From Pholiota molesta (Eukaryota > Basidiomycota > Agaricomycetes > Agaricales > Strophariaceae), in the NCBI GenBank assembly GCA_014925825.1, contig JACGCK010000166.1, positions 33,502 through 97,501 of the forward strand: a stretch of 64,000 nucleotides of DNA, read 5' to 3'. Position numbers and translations under genes: made by a program. Positions 12,030 to 25,230 of the stretch are shown here, piece after piece. Below the pieces are notes generated by a model. That model did no database searches. It had not been told where the DNA came from and worked only from the letters and a program-made list of their open reading frames with translations. Every line of letters starts with the position of its first letter. The first letter of the stretch is position 1.

Positions 12030-12458
12030 CTTGGAAGGAGGATTGTAACCGGAGCGAGTAGATAGGGGACGACCCTTGCGGGACAAACAAGACCAAATAT
12101 AATTTTCTGCATAAGAGGCGCGGCATGGTCGTTTGCTCCTGGGCACCACTCTCTCCTGTAAGTGTTTCCTCTCTTTCTGTTTCTGTGATGTATTTTGTAA
12201 TTTGCGTTCGATTGTCTCCGACCTCACACCAAAGGGATCACCCGCCAGTGCATCCTGGGGCCGGGCCATGAGACAAACATACTCTCCTGACTTGTTCCAC
12301 AACATTCCCCGCTTTTCTACACAGCGCTGACCCATCTTTTCTCTGCAGATTCGACGGGATATTTGTACTTGGGGTTAGTAGAAGAGTCATCTGTTGTATG
12401 TACGCATTACCTAATGTAGCGCAGCCTGTCTGTCTCTTCCTTGCACCTGTCCACCATA
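12030..12458. promoter_or_regulatory. divergent intergenic region between PITH and TUG-like genes
   Basis: The start codons of two outward-facing genes are 429 bp apart, so both promoters must lie here. No specific binding site can be named with confidence. Confidence 0.4.
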
Positions 12459-13484
12459 ATGTCCTCGTCCTCCTCGTCAACTCCGCCTGCTAACTCTCAA
12501 CAACAGCAACAGCCACAAGAGCCTACAGACTTCAAGCTCTACACCCCCCCGCCACCACACCCGTAGTACCTGGTAAGATAAGAAAGCGCCAGTGGCACGT
12601 AATCCGAGCTCAATCCGTGTCTGGCCCTCAGCCAATCTCCCAGATGACTACTTCACGCCGACCGCGGCCGATTTGAGAGCTGCACAGTCAACCCTTGCCG
12701 CCCGTATGCAGGCGCTCGTCAATGCGCCGCTGCAGCTGCGCGCCGTGCGCGAAGCGGAGGCAAAGGCGAAGCGCGATCGATGGCCTCAGGTGTGCTATCA
12801 TCTCACATGTCTGGAATACGCCCATGCTTATCGTGCGCCTTTTCTATGTAGACCAGCATCCGTATCAAGTTCACAGACCGCACGCAGCTTGAGAAAGTCT
12901 TTCCCTCCACGAACAAGATCAGGTCTGTGTACGCGTTCGTCCGCAGCTGTCTCAGGGAGGATGTCAAGCCTATCAAGTTCATCCTATGTACGATCCACCT
13001 TTGCCCTTGGGGTGGCGATTGCTGAATCATCTTTTGGGCAGACCAACCTCCCAGACGCGATCTCAAGGTATCAGACCCTACTGTCCGCGATCAAACCCTG
13101 GCAGAGCTGCAGCTCGCGCCATCGTCGGTTCTACTTCTAAGATTCGAAGACGAAGCTCTGAATAGTACGTCTCAACCATCTCCTCTCTGGGGTCGTTGCT
13201 GAGTAGCCATGGCTACTGTATCAGACGCCGACGTCCCTGCTCCACTCTCGCCATTTGTGCTCAGTCATGCCGAAGCGCTGCCAGTCCCTGTAGCTCCCTC
13301 GGAGGACAGCCCACCGGCTAGCAGGTCGAAATCACCACCACCAGCAAAACCAGCATCATCCTCGGGCGAGGCAAAGATACCAAAATGGCTGAAGTTGGGA
13401 AATAGTACGTGCATCCTTCGAAACCACATGCCCTCATGCATCTGCAGGTCGTCCTATTGACTTTACTTTGTTACAGAAAAATGA
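12459..13484 (+). CDS. UBX/TUG (ASPSCR1)-type p97 cofactor
   Basis: The protein starts MSSSSSSTPP at 12459, has a Gln run, then LPDDYFTPTAADLRAAQ and a charged helix ending DRWPQ. After an intron comes a UBX-like beta-grasp domain: SIRIKFTDRTQLEKVFPSTN, SVYAFVRSCLRED, KPIKFILYQPPRRDL and LQLAPSSVLLLRFEDEAL. A Pro-rich linker and a C-terminus KIPKWLKLGNKK complete it; this Lys-Trp-Leu end is typical of the TUG/Ubx4 group. Such proteins bind the AAA-ATPase p97/Cdc48. Introns separate the parts at about 12791-12852, 12989-13042, 13167-13207 and 13406-13476. Exon 1 needs one extra base to stay open, and it sits at a run of seven C (12544-12550); adding one C gives an uninterrupted frame. The last exon adds only two Lys codons and the stop. 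Confidence 0.8.
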
Positions 13485-13566
13485 ATAATTAGTAGAACTG
13501 TAACTGGATTATGGTGAGGTGTACATACATATGAGTTGTAAATCTATACATTTTTGTCTACTCTGG

Positions 13567-15116
13567 CTAATATACTGGGAATTCTTGATCAATCTGGTTT
13601 GACCATGCGCGCAGCCCACCAATAACATCTTTGACGACGACGCTGTTGTTGCTACTGCTGACGCTTCTGAGGGCTTGAGCAGCGATCTGCGAATCGTTGC
13701 CTAATCGGCATACAATATAGAGTTCTTCATTGTTCGCGCACTCGGAGATGAATTTTTCGGGCTGTGAGAGGATATCTTTTAGTTGAACGTCTGTGGAATT
13801 GCAGATTAGCTTCGTAGTGCAATTGAAAAATGCGAGGAAAGATGGCGGACTCTTTGATCCAGGAAGCTGGCATATTCCGTATTCCGTTGGAGGTCGTACG
13901 TCTATGATTTTGAATGGCTTTGTAGAGTGCATGGCATCGTGTAGGTCCTAGATCAATTCGGTGTCAGTACTTGAACGCAAAGATGAGCAATGGATATGTG
14001 CCTTTGGCGGTACTCGATGGCCTGCAACGCCTGGGACCAGCCCCTGCTCAACCCAGTTTGGCGCGGGCCCGCCGCAGAACTGCACATAGTCGGTGCTTGT
14101 CAAGGAGGCGAGCTGTCCGGTCGGGCTGCTGCATGCGGGACAGTTGGCCTTGCGCGTGCGCAGCTTGATGGTCCGGAAGGGCGGTGTCCCTAGCGCGGAG
14201 AAGAGAAGGAGCGTTGGGTTGGGATCTGAGCAGGGAAGAAAGAAGGTGACCTTCAGAAAGTGGGATGATACATGAGGAAAGGACGTACCATGCACCCCCA
14301 CTATAATCTTGATCGTCTCCAGCGCCTGCATGTTCCCAATGACGCCCGTCACCGCCCCAAGCACGCCGAGCTCCTCGCACGTCCCCACCGCGGCACGCGG
14401 CGGCGGCGTCGGGTACAAGCAGCGGTAGCACGGGCCGCGCTCGCCCAGGTTGTACACGCACAGCTGCCCCTCGAGCTTCTGCGCGGCGCCGCTCACGAGC
14501 GGCTTGCCGAGCGCGACGGCGGCGTCGGAGAGCAGGTAGCGCGTGGGCATGTTGTCGGTGCAGTCGAGGATGATGTCGTACGGCTCGAGGAGAGCGAGCG
14601 CGTTGGCAGGGGTGAGTGCGGTGGTGTGGACGTCGAGGGTGAGGTTGGGATTGACGCTGGGATGGGGGTGGTTAGAATTAGAAAGGAAAATAGAGAGATA
14701 TGGAGGAGAGCGTACCGTCGAAGGGCGAGGGCGGCGGATTCCGCTTTGTACATGCCTATAGTTTCTTCATTGTGAAGGATCTGCCTTTGGAGATTGGAGA
14801 GCTCGACGCGGTCATGGTCGATGATCGCCAAACGTCCTAAATGAAAAACATGCATGGGTAAATTTGACAATATATTTGAATGATAGAGAAGACATACCAA
14901 CACCTGCGGCACCCAGATATTGAAGCGCGGGGCAGCCCAGCCCGCCTGCACCGACGACAGCTACGGAGGCGGCGCGGAGTTTTAGCTGTCCTTTGGATAT
15001 TATTACGGATCTGCCGACGAGGATGGGGGCGATAGGCGCGTACCTTGAAGGCCAAAGCCATCGAGGATCATCTGGCGGCCATAGCGCTGGTAGTCCTGCA
15101 ACGGAAGCGCCGCCAT
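13567..15116 (-). CDS. UBA4: UBA4/MOCS3-type E1-like adenylyltransferase and sulfurtransferase
   Basis: The gene starts [20 protein letters not shown] (ATG 15116-15114) and has about seven exons, with no frameshift seen. The N-terminal ThiF/E1 domain shows the nucleotide loop [27 protein letters not shown] and [14 protein letters not shown], with zinc Cys pairs CYRC and CPAC. The C-terminal rhodanese domain shows KIIDVRPP and the persulfide loop [12 protein letters not shown], with the active Cys in place. In other eukaryotes this protein activates Urm1 for tRNA wobble thiolation and MOCS2A-type proteins for molybdenum cofactor synthesis. Two exons are joined best by an intron with a GC donor (VPPK then GDLHDA, near 13997-13946), because the GT alternative loses conserved residues. 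The start codon lies 60 bp from that of APC10 on the other strand. Stop TAG is at 13569-13567. Confidence 0.93.
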
Positions 15117-15176
15117 TGACAAAGTCCAGGAGAAAGAAAGAGCGGATTACATAACCATCTAATCTGCCTCTTCACC
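15117..15176. promoter_or_regulatory. 60-bp divergent promoter region UBA4/APC10
   Basis: Only 60 bases separate the two start codons, so the core promoters and 5' leaders of both genes must overlap each other or the opposite first exons. The strip is purine-rich on the left half and has no obvious TATA box. Confidence 0.5.
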
Positions 15177-16008
15177 ATGGCCGCTGAGGACGGCAAGCCC
15201 CTCATCCACCCAGGTACGCCCGTCCCCGCCACCTGACCTGCCGCTGACCCCCACCAGCCAAGCGCCTGCCCAATCTCCCATGGCCCGACATCTCTGCCCG
15301 CGCGAAGTGGTCCGTCTCCTCGTTTAAGTTCGGCTTTGGCGCGGAGTGTCTCCTGGACGGCGACCCAGACACCTTCTGGCAGTGCGTACCCTCCGTCTAC
15401 GCGCCATACCCAACGCTCATCTCTACCACAGCTCCGATGGACCTCAGCCCCATTTTATCACGGTGGAGTTTCCCGCAAGATGGCCATCCAGGTTCGCGCC
15501 TCTTCTCGTTTCCTTGCTCTCCGTGTGCTCACGATATATCGAACGAACAGAAAATCAGCATTCATCTCAATTTCCCCCAAGACGACTCGTATACCCCGTC
15601 GACACTTGCAATACGCGCCGGAACAGGCCCAGTGATCTGCAAGATGTCCGCGTCGTCACTCTGGACAAACCCGACGGCTGGATTACTTTCGACGTCTCTT
15701 CAGAGCCTAATGAAGACGGAGATGGACTGTGCGTATTTTGTAGTTTCGCTTGCTTCTTGATTCCTAATTCTGAATTTCTAGCAATCCGTCTATGCATATG
15801 TCCTCCAAATCATTATTGCTGCCAACCACATGAGTGGCAAGGATACCCATGTTCGGGGCTTGCGCATCTTGGGTCCTCTGGAGTGAGTAAACCGCTCATA
15901 GGCACCGTGTATCATCATTAACAACACCCAAGGGATAACAACATCATTGGAGAAGACCATTTCTTGTTCCAATCACCGACCTACAAAATGTACGAGACAA
16001 TTCGATGA
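15177..16008 (+). CDS. APC10: anaphase-promoting complex subunit 10 (DOC domain)
   Basis: Short exons starting MAAEDGKPLIHP encode a DOC/APC10 beta-sandwich: AKWSVSSFKFGFG, LLDGDPDTFWQSDGPQPHFI, KISIHLNFPQDDSYTPS, IRAGTG, DLQDVRVV and GWITFDVSS, then HVRGLRILGP and a C-terminal IIGEDHFLFQSPTYKMYETI ending in Arg. APC10 helps the APC/C ubiquitin ligase recognise D-box substrates; its C-terminal Ile-Arg tail docks on a TPR subunit and is present here. Introns lie at about 15215-15269, 15381-15431, 15491-15551, 15736-15780 and 15881-15930. Two one-base deletions are needed to read through, at the C runs 15472-15474 (FPRKMAIQ) and 15628-15630 (GTGPSDLQ); otherwise all conserved blocks are present. 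Confidence 0.88.
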
Positions 16009-16113
16009 TACCGGAGGGGATACTATTAATCTACGCACTCTACAAACAACATGTATATTATCCAATAAGTCAAGATTGTATATTACATCTATTGAACATG
16101 TCCAATCTCTTTA

Positions 16114-19100
16114 TTACCTGCCGAGAGGGGGCTGATATGATGTAGGATGTGGTTTATATTGACTCGCCTGATAATATTGTTCAGCGGGGTATCTCGAGTA
16201 TGATGTCTGAGCATGGTCGCTGGGCGAAGCCGTATCTTGCGAGTCGACTGCTGGTGCTGGTGCTCGGTACAAAGCCGCAGAGCTGGGTGAGCCAAGAGCG
16301 CCGTTATTATGTGCTACAGGGTAACCAGGGGTGTGTGCTGGTGTTGTAATGTTCCACGCGGGGACGGAGGGCTGGAAAAAGGGAGTCAGTAAAAGGTGGA
16401 CGTTAAGACAATGAACAGACATACCTGTTGAGCCTTGTAAGAGGGATGCATATCTGTCCGATATTGCTGTGGAGGTGGAGGTAGCTGCTGCTGGTTCATA
16501 TGATTATATTGATGTCCTGAATTATGGTAAGGTTGATGCTGGTTCGAGTGATCGTATGCGTAGCGAGAGTCTGCATGGGCATTTTGTGGGCTTGTTGAGA
16601 ATCCATGAGCCGCAGGTTGATAATGACTGAAAGCTATCATTGGTGGAGTAGTACCGTTGCGCACAGGCGCTGGATATGAGGAGGTTGGATAGGAAGATGA
16701 TGATGATGACGCCGGGTATCTTCCCTGTGAAGGCAATGCTTGTCCATTTGCTGGAGGTCGGACGTAATAACTTTGCTGAGCCGTATCTGTATAGGGTGCT
16801 CCATACTGGGAGGCGCGAACGTCTATAGGCGAATTATGCATGGAAGGGTAAGGATAAAAGGAAGAGGATCGGTAGGGTTGCATCTGAGCGTTATTTTGGT
16901 AGGTGGATGGATGCTGAGTCGCAGGGGGATAATAATCTCTGGGTCGCCCTTGCTGAGCCCGACAAGATTTGCAGACAAATTCCACCTTATCCCAGTTTCT
17001 CAGCGGACGGCCTGCCGCCTTGTCCGCGCTATCATGACAGGAAATGTGTTGCCATTTGGAACAACGGCCACAGGACATCATGGGCGTGCCATCATCCTAT
17101 TGATCATGAACTTCTGATGTATAAACGAAGAAAAAGAAGAGAACGAACCAAATTCATGCCGTGGCGTTGACATATCTCACAAGCAACTTCCCATTCTTCT
17201 CCAGCAGGTGTCCGGATCCACTGGCCATTCCATTATTACCGTTCGTCTTGGGGGCACGTCGTTCTTGAGTGGAACGATTTCTCGGCTTGGGCTTGGGCTT
17301 GGGTTCGGATTCGTCGATCTTGGGCTCCTTGGGCTCCGGCTCGGGCTCAGGCTGCACTTCTTCACTTCTGCAGCACGAATACATATTAGCATATGCGGGT
17401 TAACACAAGGAGGGTGACATACGCAGTGGTCCGACCTTTCCTAGATTCCTCTCTGGCCTCGCGCTCCTTCCTTCTTTGCTCTCTAGCCAATTCACGCTTC
17501 TGCCTGTCGGCTTCTTCCTTCTGCTGGCGAGCCTCCAGTCTTCGGGCACGACTCATCTTTTCATCTTCCTCTTGCTTTTTCTTGGCCGCCAAGCGGGCTT
17601 CTTCGCGTTCAATCTCTCTTACAGCGAGTCGCGAGGACCTCTTCCTGTGGACTAACGCTTCCTCGACTTCTCGTTTACGCTCGATTGCCTAAGCACAAGG
17701 TCAGCTAAATGTTTACAATAGTGAATATGAAAATGGACATACCCTTATTCGCGGGTTACGACAGGAACAATTCGTTGACTAGGTTTTGTATAATGCCTTT
17801 TCGGCATAATGTGTGGCTTTCTCAAAACGTTCCGCAATATGCTCCCATTCATATAGTGTCGCACAGATCTATACGACGAAATGTATTAAGCGAACAAGTA
17901 TCGTGAAACCTGGTATGCTGCTTACGTTTCCCATTCAACGAAATTTTCAGGGGGTCTTGGGGTGCTTCCGCCTGCTCTTCAGGTTCCTCCGTAGTAGTAT
18001 GTTCTATGGCAGTAGCACCGTTGCCCTTGGAAGCTTTTCCATTCTGAGAAGCGGACGCGGAAGTTTCTCCAACATCGTCGCTGAGTTCGGTCAAGTCACT
18101 AATAGATTCCTCATCACTCTCCAATCCTGTCTTGGCGGCGGGCAGTTTTCCCTTCTGGTTCTTGCCACGCTTCCCTTCGTTCAACCACTCTTCGGGTATA
18201 GGTTGCCATTCCTCTTCCTCCTGTGGGCCCCTCAGTCTCGCACTAGCGCGAGTGCCAAAAGCACGTGGCGGAGCAGATCGTGTGGGAGTCTTGGACGATT
18301 GCGCTCGCGCAGCCACTTGCCGAGTAGGCCTGGTGGATCTGCTGATGCTGCTCATAGCTGCCTGTCGATTCAATTCGGCCAGCTCTCTGGCTTGTGCGTC
18401 GAGTTTGAGTTTGGCTTGATCTTTGGCAGCCCGGCTGTGACGGCCAGAAACGGGCGAGGAGGGCGTTAAAGGAGGAGCAGTGATACGGGCGCGTTTGGCG
18501 GGGGTGGCATTCGCTTTTGTGTCTTGTGCTTCTCGCGAGATTTTTCTGGTCCCCTCTTGCGCTTCAATGCCTTTGGTTTAGGGACCTTTGGCTGAACACG
18601 CTGTATCCAGAGACGATCGCCTAGTGGAGATTTGATGCTAAGCACAGCTTGCGGAAGGTAGAAAGGAAATACGTACTGCCAATGTACCAATACGCGTTAC
18701 GCTTGCTGTCGTAGCCTATTGGCTCAATACGCTGTCAAAGCCTAGTCAGCTAAGGATTCATAGTAGAAGAAAAGAAAACGAACCCAGGACGCCATTTCAT
18801 CGTCCGTTTTCATGAGAGTTCGCAGCCGGGTAGGATTTTGGAACTGCCACTCGGCAAGAGTATGTATAGTCTCAAGCTTGGAAAGAAGAGGAAGATCAAA
18901 CCAATCAACGGGATTTTGTAGCTCAGTGTCGTCATCTGGTGCAGTTTGTTTTGATTCTGAAACCGGCGCGCTTTGCTGCTATGCTCGATTGGCGAGAGCG
19001 AGTATCGCTTTTGTGTTCGGAAAGATCCTCAAGAGCCTGCTTCAAGGACCCTGACGTCTCCGCAGAAGGTGATGGCGCGTGGTCGACATTCATATCGTCG

Positions 19101-19671
19101 TTATTGACCGAGTTGGGATCATTAGGCTCATGGTCTTCTGCCACTGGTTCCTCTTCCTCGTCTTTGGCGCGTTTGGGGTCTTTCGGCTCAATGCCCAAAG
19201 GATTTGCGTCGGGATCTCTCTTGATGTATTGTTTTCGAAGCGCGGTTTGCCAATTGTCGGCGCTGGATTGCAGAGAAACAGGTTCAATGGTACTCTCTTA
19301 AGACAATGCCAAAGTTTTGAGTACATACGTGACTTTTCGATCATAAGACAGAGTGTAAAGCAGCCTCTGCATGATACGCGGGATTACTGTATTTGTATGG
19401 TATACCAGGTCCTTTTCGATATCCTAAATATGAAATAGGACACGATTAATCATAAAAAGGGTGGATTGGCAATGAAACGCACAGCGACAGTCACGTCGTT
19501 CATGGCAAATAATTGCGAGAACGTGCAGAAAAACTGGCTAAAAGCGGCCCACTGCCACTGCCTCCTCAGAAGCGCGATATCGTCGGGGCACGGATCATTC
19601 TGTGGAGGTTGTGGGGAAGATGTGGGGAGTGAAGGTAGGTTTGACGCGCGGATGGTCGAGCGACGAGGCAT
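16114..19671 (-). CDS. DDT/WHIM and PHD-finger chromatin protein (RSF1/CECR2-like)
   Basis: The gene starts MPRRSTIRASNLPS at 19671. The first part resembles a DDT domain (FSQFFCTFSQLFAM, then DIEKDLVYHT and MQRLLYTLSYD), followed by an acidic linker, then a WHIM-type block (PVDWFDLPLLSKLETIHTLA, TLMKTDDEMASWRIEPIGYD, YWYIG, DRLWIQR). A Lys-rich segment, a long charged coiled coil (17.4-17.7 kb) and a PHD finger follow (EVACEICQRHGMNL, then GTPMMSCGRCSKWQHISCH and FVCKSCRA), then a Tyr/Pro/Gln-rich tail ending QPPLGR. Proteins of this build are subunits of ISWI-type remodellers that read histone H3 tails. There are more than ten introns. One-base frameshifts seem needed near 18970 and 17230. 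No plain yeast counterpart is evident, so I give no symbol. It ends 105 bp from the end of APC10. Confidence 0.75.
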
Positions 19672-19851
19672 GCCAGATATTTGCGGACCTAGGTCAGGGG
19701 CAGCAGAACAACGAAGAGCGCGAATGAACGGGATGGGGGATGGGGCGAGAAAGAGGGACGGCGGGGACGGAGGGCAGGGACGGAGAAGGAGGTGCGACGA
19801 GAGACACAACAAACATTTCCTTGTCATCACCCTTATATATTACATAATACG

Positions 19852-20919
19852 CTACTTGTTCCCACACAATTGCTGCTGCACAAAGTCCGCCGCCTCGACG
19901 ACCATCTCCTCCGTGCACGCATGCCCCACGCCCGCCGCCACCACCACCTTCTTCACCCCGTCCCGCCCCACCTCTAGTCCGTCCACAAACTTCGCACTCG
20001 CCACCCACGGCACCAGCACATCGTCTGCCCCCGACAGCACAAGGATTTTCTTGCCCAAAAACGGATTCCCTCCATCAAGGCTGCTGTAATCCTTGGACGC
20101 GGGGTCGAAGGACTGAACAAACTTGATGAAACTCGCCGGGATGTGAGGGGGGCCAAAGGCTATGTTGCTCGTCTTGGCGCGATGTTCGATGAGCTTCAAA
20201 TAGTCAGGGCACCCTATGATCGGGATACCGACTTGGACTCTGGGATCTGAAATGTAGTATCCGATATAAATAATATATACGTCATGAAACACAGCGAAGT
20301 CGAACCTTGGGCTAACGCTATCCAGGTCGAATGTCCTCCCAAGCTAATTCCGACCACACCCCATGCGTCGATCTTGCATTCCTCGTTAGGGAAAAGATAT
20401 CCCGGCAGGAAATCCATGATGAACGAGATGTCCTTCGCCGTTCCCACTGATAAATCACGTCCAGTACTCAACAGCGTAAATAATTCCAGCTAGCTTACCT
20501 TGGATAGAGTACATGTCAAGCCTGATCTGGATGTCAGGCTGATGCAAAGGCAGCATAAAACAGTCTACTCACGCATGTCGTTCATTCGGTGATTTCTCTG
20601 TCCAAGTGTTATTGGCCTTTGCGTCAATTATCCGACCTCCATGGTTGCGGTGGTCCTATCGAATATAAGCAAACCTATAGACATTGTAGAAATATAAAAT
20701 GGGATCTACCAATGTTATGACGAATAAGTTGCGAACGAGTTCTTTGCTCGAATTCGCTTGATCCATCAGCTTTCTCGCCAAAGGATCGACGTCGTTGGCA
20801 GAACCAGTGCGACCATGGATAACAAAGGCGACAGCAATCGATGAAGTGAGAGGTCCTTCCCACTTGTAAACGTTAGTAGAGATTCCGCCAATATTGAGGA
20901 TTTCCTTGATAGTCGACAT
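19852..20919 (-). CDS. alpha/beta hydrolase-fold protein
   Basis: About five exons start at MSTIKEILNIGGISTNVYKW (20919). The fold is shown by a strand-turn AVAFVIHGRTGSA for the oxyanion region, DHRNHGGR, the nucleophile elbow GVVGISLGGHST (Ser in G-x-S-x-G), the acid in LVLSGADDVLVPW and the catalytic His in VVVAAGVGHACT near the C-terminus. Length is about 290 residues, with no signal peptide or membrane segment, so it is likely cytosolic. Substrate is unknown; the best description is a serine hydrolase related to small esterase/peptidase-like fungal proteins. It lies 181 bp downstream of the DDT/PHD gene start and 146 bp from the end of DBP2, on the same strand as both. Confidence 0.8.
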
Positions 20920-21065
20920 GGTTGCTATAGCTCAAGCTTAATGCATTGTCCTCTGGGAGAATTACAAGATATATGCTTAGTCAATTAAGTAAAGCGAGCG
21001 TCTATAAATATGTACTAAAGTAGAGGCAACAAAGGGCAGAAAAGTTCTATAGCGGCGTCACATCT

Positions 21066-23767
<2,702 letters not shown>

Positions 23768-23971
23768 TGCGATTGAAAAATGAGGGAAAGAAAGAGGAAT
23801 GCTGACAACAGCTCGACGAATGCACTCTTTTTCTTTCACCAAACAACCGCAAACACTTGCTGCCACCGCGCGACATGGAACATCCGATGACTCCGCGACA
23901 ATACTTTTGATATTACATGCATAAATAATCCGTACAATGTCCTTGGTACCCTAAATCTAATAAATCTCCAG

Positions 23972-24972
23972 TCACATATGGATGCATCCAAAACCCGGTT
24001 TCTTCTGCTTCTTGGGTCGGTCTGGGAACTTGACCCGCATCTGTCGCAGAAGGTCTTCAAATACTTCTGTAACATGCCAATTTCTTTTCGCTGATGTTTC
24101 GTAGAAAGGAATCTCCCACCGACTTGAAAGTGATTCGATGGTACTTCGTTGAACCTCTCTCTCGTTTACGAGATCCAGTTTTGTGCCAACAACGACAATT
24201 GGCGCAGTCTGCATAGGTTTATCATCATACGGGATCGTCAAATAATATGTAAACGCACCGTATCACCACCTTTGATACGCAGGATCTGCTTTCGCAAATT
24301 ATCGACTTCTTGTAAACTTGCTTCCTGTGTCAGACTATGCAAATGCGTATTCAGGATTCATGCAGTCCAATTTCATTAATTGACATACCTAAACACCAAA
24401 ATAAAGCCACGACCAGACTACCATATCATGCAAATAATCAGGAGTGTTTGAATTTCGCGATAGCAAATCAGCCAACCTTGATGTAAACCTCATTCAGGGA
24501 GGTGAATTGTTCGGCTCCTGCGGTATCCAGAATTTCGAGCTATGACCAAAGCCATTTAGCGTCAGAAGATAGGTCCCAGAGGATATATGAGTGAAAATAG
24601 GATGGTAATGTTGTGTTTGGCGATAGGCAAGGAATTATCATACCGAATCATGCTGACCATCGACCGTTATTGTTCTTCGATACTCCTCTAGAAGTATGAC
24701 TTCTCAGACGACCGATCGCGCATACTATATGGGCTTTGTGCTGACCTTCAATGGTGGGATCATAGTTTTCCACAAAGACATCGCGGACGAAACGAACTGT
24801 GAGATATGATAGTTATTGAACTACCAATATGCAAGGGATAACACCGCAAACTTGCCTGTCAGAGCTGATTTGCCAACACCTCCAGCTTTGCATGATAGTT
24901 AGCAACAGAACGAGCAAAGTGTAGTTGCTGGGTCAACTTACCCCCAAGGACGACTACATTAAATAATCTCAT
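23972..24972 (-). CDS. Ras/Rap-family small GTPase (RSR1-like)
   Basis: The start is MRLFNVVVLGAGGVGKSAL (ATG 24972-24970). About eight exons join without frameshift to about 190 residues. Motifs are the P-loop GAGGVGKS, effector region ENYDPTIEEYRRT, switch II DTAGAEQFTSL, base-binding box GTKLDLV, G5 YETSAK, a basic tail KKQKK and a CAAX box CIHM for lipid attachment. It should act as a membrane-bound molecular switch, by similarity in polarity or cell-shape control, like Rsr1/Rap1. Oddities: the guanine box has Thr instead of the Ras Asn (TKLD, as in Rho proteins), and the intron after GKSALT starts with GC (CAG/GCAAGT). Short introns chop the catalytic region into small pieces, as is usual in basidiomycetes. 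Confidence 0.88.
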
Positions 24973-25230
24973 TAGGTAGGATGTTCGTGACGATGGAAAG
25001 TGTAGTCGTTGGGGTTGATTTCGGCAAGGACAAGACTGGATCTAAAGATGGCCAGGATCTTGGAGGTCAACCTCCTCTTGTCGAAGGAAGCCCCTGCATT
25101 CAATGTGCCGTGAGAGTCCTGCATTGAATATAAAACCTTCAACTGTACTCCGGTCCGGCTCATTCATCACATATCAGAACCACGTTTATTCTACGCGATC
25201 GCCATTCAAGCAGACAGATTCAGACATCAA

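Noticed and set aside
12541..12560. Programmed ribosomal frameshift in the TUG-like gene
   Set aside because: Similar single-base breaks occur in many unrelated genes of the window, so a sequence error at the C7 run is simpler.
14272..14775. 167-codon plus-strand frame
   Set aside because: Antisense to the conserved E1 domain of UBA4.
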